64,000 nucleotides of DNA from Saccharomycopsis fibuligera x Saccharomycopsis cf. fibuligera (Eukaryota > Ascomycota > Saccharomycetes > Ascoideales > Saccharomycopsidaceae). This document shows, piece after piece, positions 8,797 to 18,174 of this stretch (its first letter is position 1; each line of letters starts with the position of its first letter). Both the position numbers and the translations under genes were made by a program. The notes beneath the pieces are model-generated. The model saw nothing but the letters and a program-made list of their open reading frames with translations. It made no database searches and had not been told where the DNA came from. Location: contig CP012817.1 of assembly GCA_001936135.1 (NCBI GenBank), forward strand, positions 3,286,001 to 3,350,000, read 5' to 3'.

Positions 8797-10203
8797 CTAC
8801 AATTCAATATGGCGGCCAAGCGGGAAACTGAAAGGTAGTGCGACTGGTAAAGCACCAATATATGCGGAATACGCCAAGTACCCAATCAAGGCAAAAGCCA
8901 CACCCAATCCCACCAAAGTAGCGGTAGTTTTCTCTTGCTCCACCTGAATGGCCTTCTTCATCGCAATATCCACATTGTTTCTTTGTAATACTTGTTGAAA
9001 GATTTCTGATTGTGGAGGCTTGGTAACTTCAGCTGGCAAGTGTTTCAATGGGTACATGCTTTCAATAAACTGTTCAATTTGCCCACAAAGAATGCCAATT
9101 TTCAAGTAATTTTTGTTAGATGGATGAGACTTGTGATTGATCTTACGCACATATTCTCTAAAGATTTCAGCCGCACCTTCTAAGGTTCTTGATTGCAAAA
9201 TGAGTTTCAAAGTGGTACCTTTTCTAATCTTGACATTGGTTTCAAAAACTTTCGGGTTTTGATAAACGAGTTCCAAAGTGGCAATGGCCATCACCTGTGG
9301 GATAGCACAAAAGTTGTAAGATGACTGATCTTTGACTAATGACAAGTATCTCAAGACATCAGTAACATGTTCAAGAGCGTTATGCACCAAGTCGCCGATA
9401 CAATCCAATCCAGCTTCCAAGTTTTCTGGTTTAGTGAAATCAGCCAATTCGTTAGCATATTTTCCCCAGATTTCTTTTGGCCAAAATGATCTTTTGTCAT
9501 CCAAGTCTTCCTTGTAATCTCTGATAATGTTCGTTTTTTGTAAAAATAAACCCATCAGATTAGCTAATTCCATTTGATTGTTCAATGCAGGGTTGGAAAA
9601 TTCAGCCAACACAATCAAATTGGTGAGACCTTCACCAACTAATCCGGCCACATAATGGCAGTACAAATCATAATCTTTGACGGTTTCAACACCATTTAAG
9701 TTAAAGTTCTCATCAAGAATATAATCAGCCATACCATTACCCATCTTATGGGTAATGTCCTTGATGACCGCCTGGTATTCTTTTTTCAATTTGTGGTACT
9801 CTTGCAAAACCACATCAAATTGTACCAAGACAATACGATCTTTTTCATTTGGCCCATTACCATTAAACGTCCAGTCTTCTAATTCCAATTTTTCGTCAAA
9901 GTGTCTTAATAACGGAATTTTAATTTTGGAATCAATGGTCATATCATCTTCAATCGTATCCAAGGCTCTGAGAATCAAATAAAACAACATCACCGCGTCT
10001 CTAAGTTCAGGGTGCAATTCAATAATAACTGCAGCAAAAGAACGGGAGGTCTTCTTCAACAACTTGTAACATTGTTTCAACGTTTGAGGTTCATATGTTG
10101 GGTCTCTTGGGTGTAGCGTTTGCTTGTACAAGAAAAACTGTACGGCAGCTCTAAATTCAGTTGGATGGAGTACCAATTCAAGAAGTTTGCCTAATTTTCC
10201 CAT
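8797..10203 (-). CDS. ERG9: Squalene synthase
   Basis: A 468-residue protein that couples two farnesyl diphosphates to presqualene diphosphate and then squalene with NADPH, the first committed step of ergosterol synthesis, on the ER. Both Asp-rich Mg-diphosphate motifs are present: DTIEDD at residues 82-87 and DYKED at about 229-233, followed by DDKRSFWPKEIW. The central YCHYVAGLVGEGLT segment is also intact. The C-terminus carries one hydrophobic anchor (about residues 430-460), as in other yeast squalene synthases. Length and start agree with the family. Sterol-response-like elements lie upstream at 10290 and 10516. Confidence 0.97.
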   Translation of the reverse strand: MGKLGKLLELVLHPTEFRAAVQFFLYKQTLHPRDPTYEPQTLKQCYKLLKKTSRSFAAVIIELHPELRDAVMLFYLILRALDTIEDDMTIDSKIKIPLLRHFDEKLELEDWTFNGNGPNEKDRIVLVQFDVVLQEYHKLKKEYQAVIKDITHKMGNGMADYILDENFNLNGVETVKDYDLYCHYVAGLVGEGLTNLIVLAEFSNPALNNQMELANLMGLFLQKTNIIRDYKEDLDDKRSFWPKEIWGKYANELADFTKPENLEAGLDCIGDLVHNALEHVTDVLRYLSLVKDQSSYNFCAIPQVMAIATLELVYQNPKVFETNVKIRKGTTLKLILQSRTLEGAAEIFREYVRKINHKSHPSNKNYLKIGILCGQIEQFIESMYPLKHLPAEVTKPPQSEIFQQVLQRNNVDIAMKKAIQVEQEKTTATLVGLGVAFALIGYLAYSAYIGALPVALPFSFPLGRHIEL

Positions 10204-10289
10204 TGTAGCGGTGATATTGATTTGTTAGAGATGATGTTTGTCTTTGATAATATAATTTAAAAAGATGTGTGGAATTTGTATAATTCTCT

Positions 10290-10297
10290 TTAAACGA
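10290..10297 (-). promoter_or_regulatory. Sterol/low-oxygen response-like element (TCGTTTAA)
   Basis: Reads TCGTTTAA on the ERG9 strand, 87 bp before the ATG. It resembles the Upc2-type variant of the sterol response element. Sequence match only. Confidence 0.4.
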
Positions 10298-10515
10298 ACG
10301 TTAATGCCGAACGGTGAGACAGTTGGTTGTATAATTCAACAAATTGTTAAACTAAAATAGCACAGTTGGTATCTTTGTGTGCACAAAAAACAAAAGTAAG
10401 ACGTTGAATTGTAGTTTACTGTTCTTTTTGACCAAGCGTCAATATTGCAAACATCAGCTTTATCAAACTCTACTAGCTTTTTTTTCCTTCTCGTTCTGCA
10501 GCGTTTTTATTTTTT

Positions 10516-10522
10516 TATACGA
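10516..10522 (-). promoter_or_regulatory. Sterol response element core (TCGTATA) upstream of ERG9
   Basis: Exact TCGTATA on the ERG9 strand, about 313 bp before its ATG. This is the core bound by Upc2/Ecm22 at yeast ERG genes. Confidence 0.55.
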
Positions 10523-10887
10523 GCGCGCCACGTCGCGACATGACAGTAGGGTAGTTTCAAATAGCAATGTATGCATTATATGGCAGCAAAATAAATACAT
10601 TAAGTCTCGGAATCATCAACCCTTTTATACGCAGGTTCATGCGTGTCAAATATAATCAAAACCGTATTTAAAGTACGTTGAAAATGACTTCTTCATCAAT
10701 TGTTTTAGAGAATTTCTGGAGAAGCAAAGTGAAGAAAATACGTATCTATAGGCCAGATAGGAGTAATAAAATATGCAGTACATATGATTAAAGCAAAAGA
10801 GTATCAAAACCAAAGTTAGAAAAAAAAAAAATTTAGAACAAGAAATTGTAGAAGTCATATCATGCTACAATATCAACCTCAAAGTAG

Positions 10888-13800
10888 CTAGAAGTCGGAA
10901 TCGTCTTCCCCATTATAATCATCATCATCATCTTCTTCTTCCTCCTCCCCCTCCTCCTCTTCATCATCGTCATCTCCAAGATCCTCGCCATCTTCACTTT
11001 CTTCATAATCAGCGTACGTAACTTTCTTCCGCGTGGCTGCGTTTCGTACTGGTTTGCGCTTTACAATAGGCAGTTCAACTTTAGCCTCATTGTCATTGCC
11101 ATCGATCATTTCAATATCACCGTCGCTGTCGCTATCGCTAATCACCGCTTTGCTCTTCTTTAAAGCTGCTTTTTTAACTGGAGCTGGCTTTTTAGCTGGT
11201 GCTACTTTCTTAGCTCTAGAGTAGGTTTTCTTCTCTTTTGGCGCCTCTTCCCTTGATATTGATTCCGGTGGTTCACTTGATTTGGCCTTAATTTCATCAA
11301 AGCTAAAACTAGATTCAAATTTACTAGCCGCGCTATTGAACTTGGAGAAAATGTCATCGTCTTCATCTTCATCTGCATCTATCTCGAACGGATTGCTCTC
11401 ATTTTCTCCTGAAAGATCGCCAAATATAGTTTTGGCGCGTCCCATAATTGAAGATAACCGATCTTTACTGTTTTCCTTGTTAGAATCTGTGTCACTACTG
11501 TCTTTTGTTTCTGGTAACGGTGGTGTGGCAGAAGCTTCCTTTTTGACTTTCCCATTAACCTTTGTAGCTTTCACTTGTGTTAGAATATCATTTTTACTAC
11601 CTGGCTCAACAGAATCTTCTTGTTTGATCCGTGGCTTTTTTATTTTTGCCTCTTTGATCTCAGGCTCAATGTATTCGCCTTTAACCACAACTTCAGCAGC
11701 GGCTTTGGCAGCTGCCTTACTTCCTTTCTTAGGCTTTTTTTTGGCACCTGGCACAAAATCATCATCATCATCTGTCTTAGTTTTTCTCGATCTCTTCTTT
11801 GGTTTTGGAACATCGTCATATTGAATTCTTTCCAAATCCTCTTTTAAGAATTTCTCATAAGCTTCTTCAAATTGATCCAAATCAATTATCCACAAATCTT
11901 TGGCACTTTTTGTCAACAAATCATTCAATTCCCTTTCTCTATCATCTCTTTGTTGCAAAAGCTTTTCATACTTTTCCTTAGTCAAAGACCAAAGTGGCAT
12001 ATTCAACAAGTAATCATAGGAAGAGAAGATGGTGTCAGGAATATGAACTTGCTCCTCTTCTTCATTGACAACTTCCTCTTCATCTTGCTCGTCCACTTCG
12101 CCTTCTTCCATAGTAATATCACTAGTAGTCACTTTCTCTTCAATAACTTTACCGTCCTTGCCAAATCTTGGAAAGTTCAACTGTTGTAATTCTTCAATCA
12201 AAGCAACCCTTTTTTTATTACTAATCTTTAACTTCTTGTCAATAATCAACTTGATGAATCTAGCCTTAGCACTCAAACGCACTAATTCGTTTTTCATACT
12301 TGCAGCAAGATAATCTTTTCTCTTTTGGTAGTATTCGAGACGAACAAAATAGAATGCTTTAATAATATCCTCTGGCGTATCGTATTTTTGTAACTTCCCT
12401 CTATCATTGAAGAGAATCATGTTTGACAAGCTAATATTCTGAATCAATTTAAATCTTTCATAATACCCGATTTTAGCAGTTTTTTTCATTTGTTCATCAG
12501 ACAAGTTTATAATGAATTTATGACCTTCCAAGTCGTCCTGTTCCGTATAATTCTGAATAAACTTCTCGTAATTTTTTTCAGTGTTGGTGTTCACCAAGGA
12601 GTTCTCAATGAACTCTTTGATTGTCAGAGTCCATGTCTTTGCAGGAATTTCAGTAATAACCAAAGTGTTAGCATCTACTTTTTCAATTCTGCCAAACATC
12701 TTGAATCGGTCAGGACCAGCAGGAAACACAGTACCTTTCCAGTTTCTGAACCAAGGGATCATTGATTCCATCTCTTCACCATTAAGCAATCTCTTGATAT
12801 TTGCCACGATATCCCTAGGATTAAATTGTGGAACATTTGTAGACCAACCAGTACCAATACCTTCTGCACCATTGACAAGGACCATAGGAATAATAGGTAG
12901 ATACCAATAAGGCTCAACAGTTTTGTCATCATCCTTGATGTAGTCTAATAAACGAGAGTCTTCGTCTCTGAAAATAAATTTGGTGACTTTACTCAATTCT
13001 GTGTAAATATATCTTGCAGCAGCACTATCTTTACCACCAGAGTCTCTAGTACCAAAGGCACCATTTGGTTGTAATAAGTAGATGTTGTTACTACCAATAA
13101 AATCCTGCGCCAAACCAACGATAGTTTGAATCAATGACTGGTCACCGTGATGGTAATTGGTTTCACTAGAGATGTAACCTTGCAAATCACTAACCTTTTT
13201 CTCTTTAGTAATGTTTTTCTTAAAGAAGGTAAACAACACTTTTCTTTGGGATGGTTTGAAGCCGTCCAAAAGACTAGGAATAGATCTAATATTGTCAGCC
13301 ATAGAAAACAATATTAATTCCTTGTTGATAAAGTCGTCGTATGGGATGGTCTTTATTCCAGGGTCTAAATGGGTACCCAATTCAAAACCAGCCAACCAAT
13401 TTTTTCTCTCATCCGCCTTCTTTTTAGCAAAGGCCAACTCAATCAAATCAGCATCTTGATTTCTAAGAGTATCAAAGTATTTAATGTGGTGATCTAAGTC
13501 ACTAAAGTATTTCATCATATCTCTTGAATCAGAAGTACCTAAACCTTTGTAGTACTTGTAAGAAAATCTAAGCCCCCGACCCTCGTTCTCCAACCAACTT
13601 TCATATTCTGGCATAGTATAAAATAATTTTTGCTGTTTGTTTTTAAAAGTGACCTTAACAATAGGGGTAATAAATTCAATTAAGAACCCAGGTATATCTA
13701 ATAATCCGGGAAAACTGGACTCAATAAAGTTAATAATTAGGCCTTTAATATGACTTCCATCATAATCTTGATCGGTCATCATCATAATATGTCCATATCT

Positions 13801-15437
13801 CAACCCTTTAACACTATCGTATTTTTTTTTATGTTGTAAACCAATAATTTGTTTCAAATCTTTAATTTCTTTGTTTTTCATAATTTGATCAGTAGTAGCA
13901 TCTCTAACGTTAAGTAGCTTACCTCTCAACGGGAAAACACCATAGTAGTCTCTACCAACAATTTTTAGGCCAGCAACAGCTAAAGACTTAGCAGAGTCAC
14001 CCTCTGTCAAGATAAGCGTACACTTTTCGCTTTCTTTAGTTCCTGCTTTGTTCGCATCTACCAACTTTGGATGCACCACACGGTTTTTCCTACCACCACC
14101 ATCAGTCTTTTTCAATTGTTTATCAGCATTGGCTTGAGCAATATCCAAAATTTGCTGAATGAAATCAGTTTTGATCACTTTTTTGATGAATTCTTCTGAA
14201 ACTGTGAACTTGGATCCAAAAGATGACACTTTAGTAATCATTTGTTCCTTAGTTTGAGACGTGAAAGCAGGATTCTCAATTAAACAATTTACAAACAAAA
14301 ACATGTTGTTTCTAATTTGAAAAGGCTTAACATGGGCGTTCTTGTGCCTCTTCTTCAAATAGTCTAAAGTTTTATTCACAATCTGATCTGCAATAAAGTT
14401 GACATGTGTACCGCCTGACGTTGTAGCAATAGAATTGACAAAAGACACTTGATTGAATGACGTTTCAGACAAAGCAAATGCAACTTCCCATCTTTCAGAC
14501 TTGTCATACACTATAGCTGGAGCTGCATCCGCAGTAGATCCTTCTTCATCTGATTTATTATTAGATTTAGCTGACTCCAAATATAATTGAATGTATGACT
14601 TGAAATCTCTGATTGGAATTTTGTCACCATTAAGGAATACACTGATCCCCTTGACACTGCCAGCAATATCATAAACACGACGCTTTAATAAACCTAGGGT
14701 ATCGTCATCAAGCTTTTCCATTCCGAACTTTTCTAAGTCTGGGCTAAACGCCAATCTGGTGAACTCTCCATTCTTTTTGGTAAATTTATTGATTTTTGGT
14801 TTGTTACATTTACTCATGTTATTTTCCCAAACCTGTCTGTAGACTTTTTCGTTTGCCTTGTCAGCAGTTTCTAATTCAAACGTTTTTGAGAATATATTAC
14901 ATAACTTTGCACCGTAGCCATTTCTACCGCCGACAACTTTCTTTTCGTCATCGTCATAGTTGGAAGACGTCAATAAGTGACCAAAAATCAACTCAGGCAC
15001 ATAAATTTGTTCTTTCTCATGAACCTCCACTGGTATACCTCTACCGTCATTCTTGACTTGGATCAAATTATTCTCGGCATCAATAATCACTTCGATTTTT
15101 TTCATTGTTGGATCTCTGATTTTATTATCGGCAGCGTTAACCAATATTTCATCAAAAATTTTGAGCATAGCAGGAACAAAAGTTATGCTCTTTTGAACGA
15201 GCTTATTTTCTTGGTCTATGACCCACATAACCTCAGTGGTAGGTTCTGTAGACCCAATATACTATATTTGATGTTAGTATTATTTTACATCTATGAAAAG
15301 GTGCTAAAATTCAAGCGCTGATTTAAGGTGTCACGCTCGGCTCTGAGCGCAGTGAATAAATGACGTACAGTATCAGGTCTTTTCAAAATATGTTCCAACT
15401 GAGTGAGTTTGACATATTTCTCACTAGCCTTGCTCAT
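10888..15437 (-). CDS. TOP2: DNA topoisomerase II, two exons
   Basis: The protein is 1,480 residues: exon 1 is 15369-15437 (23 codons, starting MSKASEKYVKLTQLEH), exon 2 is 15261-10888. Without exon 1 the frame would open at an internal Met in the ATPase domain. The spliced product restores the junction ILKRPDT-YIGS found in all eukaryotic Top2. Domains follow in order: GHKL ATPase (DEILVNAADNK, GRNGYGAK), TOPRIM (LTEGDSAKSLA, TDQDYDGSH), the breakage-reunion domain with catalytic Tyr in ARYIYTEL, and a charged C-terminal tail with Lys-rich and Asp/Glu-rich tracts. It decatenates and relaxes DNA in the nucleus. It diverges from GTR1 across about 300 bp. Confidence 0.97.
15262..15368 (-). other. 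TOP2: TOP2 intron, 107 bp
   Basis: On the minus strand it begins GTACGT and ends AATATAG. A perfect TACTAAC branch site lies at 15273-15279, about 11 nt before the 3' splice site. Removal joins Thr-23 to Tyr-24 in frame and restores the conserved N-terminus. The intron itself contains stops in the reading frame. Confidence 0.93.
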
Positions 15438-15735
15438 TTTTGTAGCAACGTTGAGAATGCTTTTTGCTTATGGTGAGGATGAGATCAAAGCAAGACAAGG
15501 TGAAATAGTAGTTCCGTAATATAAAGGAAGATAAACAAGAAGAGAGAAAACAAAAATAAAAAAACAAGAAATGTAAACAAACCGGGTCACTGCACGTGCG
15601 CATCTAGAAAACTTAATGTTTATCGGTTATCAGAAATGAAGCAGTGTGAACTTTACCAGCCATCATCTATCAAAATCAACAGGTCCAATTGGAAAATATT
15701 CATCTAATGCCAATAACAATAAATAGTAGCGCAAA
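15438..15735. promoter_or_regulatory. Divergent TOP2/GTR1 promoter
   Basis: A 298-bp shared spacer. It contains GTAAACAA (15573-15580), which fits the forkhead consensus, and CACGTG (15593-15598), a bHLH-type E-box. Either could serve one or both genes; these are sequence matches only. Confidence 0.5.
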
Positions 15736-16707
15736 ATGAGTTATAAAAACATATTATTGATGGGCAAGAGTGGCTCAGGGAAGTCTTCCATGAGAAACAT
15801 GATTTTCTCTAACTACTCAGCCATTGACACGAGAAGATTGGGCGCCACCATAGATGTGGAAAGAACTCAAATCCGATTATTGAATAACTTGAACTTGTCG
15901 TTAATGGATTGTGGTGGTCAGGATACATTCATGCTTAACTATATAAAATCAGGAAAGACCAAGTTGAGTAATTCTGAACTCATGATTTACGTTTTTGATA
16001 TAGAGGGAACAATGCCAAAAGACATAGACATATTCAACTTGATTTTGAACACTTTGAAGAATGTCAGTCCCAACTGCAAAGTGTTTATACTTGTGCACAA
16101 AATGGATTTGGTGAGTGAGGAAGAAAGAGGCAAGGTCATGGAAGATTTCACAACAAAATTGCAAAAGTCTGCTCCAAATTTGCAACATTTTAAATATAAA
16201 AGTTTCTTGGGAACATCTATTTGGGACGAATCTTTGTATAGAGCATGGTCAATGATTGTAGGATCTTTGATTCCAGAAACACAAACAATGCAAAAGCATT
16301 TAAAAAATCTTGCCAATATCATAAATGCAGAAACTATAATGGTTTTTGAAACGTCAACTTTTTTATCAATTGCAACTTATCCTACTCAGCTACCACAGAT
16401 AGAATCCGACAATTTGAACTCTATCACTCAGAGAGTATCTGGAATTATTAAGAACTACAAGAAATCCGTGGAAAAAATATCTGCAAGATTTAGGTCGTTG
16501 ACTTTCTATGCTAACTCAAAAAATATATATCTTGACAATTTAACGGATAATATGGTTATAATGATTGTGATACCAGACAATCAAATTGAATCAGGAAGCG
16601 ATGGTAATGTTGTGTCTACTGTCAAAATTTCAGAGGAGAAATATGTTCAAGATGTGATAAAAAAAGCTAGAAGAACTTTCGAGAAGCTTGATTTTAGCGG
16701 AAAATAG
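15736..16707 (+). CDS. GTR1: Rag-family GTPase Gtr1, TORC1 regulator
   Basis: A 323-residue protein of the RagA/Gtr1 family. P-loop GKSGSGKSS at residues 10-18, the DCGGQ of G3 at 58-62 and HKMD of G4 at 121-124 are all visible, followed by the C-terminal roadblock-like domain used for pairing with Gtr2. In yeast the Gtr1-Gtr2 dimer sits on the vacuole (EGO complex) and signals amino acid status to TORC1. The Gtr1 rather than Gtr2 assignment rests on overall sequence feel and the P-loop context. The length matches Gtr1. Confidence 0.95.
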   Translation: MSYKNILLMGKSGSGKSSMRNMIFSNYSAIDTRRLGATIDVERTQIRLLNNLNLSLMDCGGQDTFMLNYIKSGKTKLSNSELMIYVFDIEGTMPKDIDIFNLILNTLKNVSPNCKVFILVHKMDLVSEEERGKVMEDFTTKLQKSAPNLQHFKYKSFLGTSIWDESLYRAWSMIVGSLIPETQTMQKHLKNLANIINAETIMVFETSTFLSIATYPTQLPQIESDNLNSITQRVSGIIKNYKKSVEKISARFRSLTFYANSKNIYLDNLTDNMVIMIVIPDNQIESGSDGNVVSTVKISEEKYVQDVIKKARRTFEKLDFSGK

Positions 16708-16773
16708 ATAGAAAAATGATTATCTTGCACACTTTTGCCGCTTTTACTGTATTTTGAACTTTTACATTTCTCA

Positions 16774-17688
16774 CTAATATAGTTTACTGAATTCAGTTCC
16801 TCCGTTTTCTCCAGGTGGTACTTGTAGCCAGTTCAAATCATCATATTTTACTTCACCTTCTATGATATGGAACACGTATCCGTATCTGGACTTTTGTGAT
16901 CTATTTGCGTTTGACTTATGTAGAACCGAATGATTGATTAAGACCAATGATCCTGCCTTGCACTCGACTAGTTTGTAGTCTTGGTCCTTGTCCTCGGGTA
17001 AATTTTTCAACTCATCTTCAGTCATAAGTTTCTGCATTTTACAACCATCTTTGCCTTTATTAGCCTTCACGAAACGTTTGGTGATTGGGAACTTTTTATG
17101 AGAGCCGGGGTTATAACTCAAGCAACCATTTTCTGACGTACAGTCCTCAAGGGCAAACCAGAACCCAATTGCAGTCATTGGATCAGTATACAAAAAACAT
17201 CCATCTTGATGCGATGGCACTTCTCCACCTATTTCCGGCTGTTTGAAAATCAACATACTCTGCAAGATTCTCGGATCTTTGAACTTCAAGCTCTTAGCAA
17301 CACCTTTTACTTTATCACTGAATGATAAACTCTCAAAGACTTCATCCTTGGAATGCAAATCGTGCCCAATTTTGTTGACAGATTTCTCTTTTGGTCTGTT
17401 CAAGTTGCCGGCGTCATCAAACGCATCATTCTCAAAGAAGAAGGAAATCTTATCAGAAGAATTGAGAAAATAATCGTCGCCGATGTGATTGCTATCATCT
17501 GTGGTGAACTTGGTCATGGGATGATTCAGTATATCGAAATTCTTGAGCAAATCATTAGCTCTTTGCATTGACAGGGATATCTCCTTGGAAGACAAGAAGT
17601 TTGGTAGCACTAGACAGCCATCTTTTTCAAATTGCTCCAATTGCTCCGAGGTCAAGCCTTTGGTGTATTGATTGCAATCAGCCATCAT
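16774..17688 (-). CDS. Phytanoyl-CoA dioxygenase family (PhyH/PHYHD1-like) Fe(II)/2-oxoglutarate oxygenase
   Basis: A 304-residue protein. The iron-binding facial triad is visible as H160-x-D162 (SHQDGCF) and H257 in the segment LHKSNANRSQKSRYGYVFH, where R268 would hold 2-oxoglutarate. The fold and length match PHYHD1-type proteins, which may hydroxylate lipid acyl-CoA or other small molecules; the substrate is unknown. There is no obvious peroxisomal signal (it ends SKLY, not an SKL terminus). Two adjacent Met codons make the start 17688 or 17685. It is convergent with GTR1, with only 66 bp between stops. S. cerevisiae has no clear counterpart that I recall. Confidence 0.87.
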   Translation of the reverse strand: MMADCNQYTKGLTSEQLEQFEKDGCLVLPNFLSSKEISLSMQRANDLLKNFDILNHPMTKFTTDDSNHIGDDYFLNSSDKISFFFENDAFDDAGNLNRPKEKSVNKIGHDLHSKDEVFESLSFSDKVKGVAKSLKFKDPRILQSMLIFKQPEIGGEVPSHQDGCFLYTDPMTAIGFWFALEDCTSENGCLSYNPGSHKKFPITKRFVKANKGKDGCKMQKLMTEDELKNLPEDKDQDYKLVECKAGSLVLINHSVLHKSNANRSQKSRYGYVFHIIEGEVKYDDLNWLQVPPGENGGTEFSKLY

Positions 17689-18062
17689 TTTGTTTGGATA
17701 TTTTATTTATTTACTATGTTTTTCCTATCATTAATTTCTGGATACCGTAATCTGAAGATAGTTCAAGAAGAAACTTCGTCACAGTTTTTTATTTTTCTCA
17801 TTCTCCCTCCTAAGTAATCAACTTATCATCGGATGGATTCGGCGTCTCGACCGACGCATTCTTATCAGCGGAAAGTGGGGGGAATCACCTCTGCATGTAT
17901 GCGCGAGAGAATGCATAATGATGCGTAGCTTTATTAATTTTACGCAATAAAATAAAAGATAGCGCATACTTAATAGTCCCACAGAGTTAAATAAAAATAA
18001 TAAAAATAAAAATAATAAAAACAAAAAAATAGAAAGAAATATAATACAGGTAATTGAAAAAA

Positions 18063-18125
<63 letters not shown>

Positions 18126-18174
18126 AAAAAAAAAAAAAAAAAAAAACATTCTAAGCTAACAAAATGTTAAGTTA
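17689..18174. other. Intergenic with AAAT microsatellite
   Basis: Promoter of the PhyH-family gene and 3' flank of MPH1. Apart from the AAAT repeat and A run listed separately, nothing recognisable. Confidence 0.6.
18057..18146. repeat. (AAAT)n microsatellite followed by poly(A)
   Basis: About 16-17 AAAT units (to about 18124), then an uninterrupted A run, ending about 30 bp from the MPH1 stop codon. Confidence 0.95.

Larger units (their letters stand above)
10204..10887. other. Intergenic: ERG9 promoter and 3' side of TOP2
   Basis: AT-rich. ERG9 and TOP2 are both on the minus strand, so this stretch carries the ERG9 promoter and the TOP2 terminator region. Two sterol-response-like sites are listed separately. 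No gene seen. Confidence 0.6.

Noticed and set aside
11282-11824. 180-codon Ser/Leu-rich frame antisense to the TOP2 C-terminal tail
   Set aside because: Arises from the charged low-complexity tail read backwards; no promoter or family.
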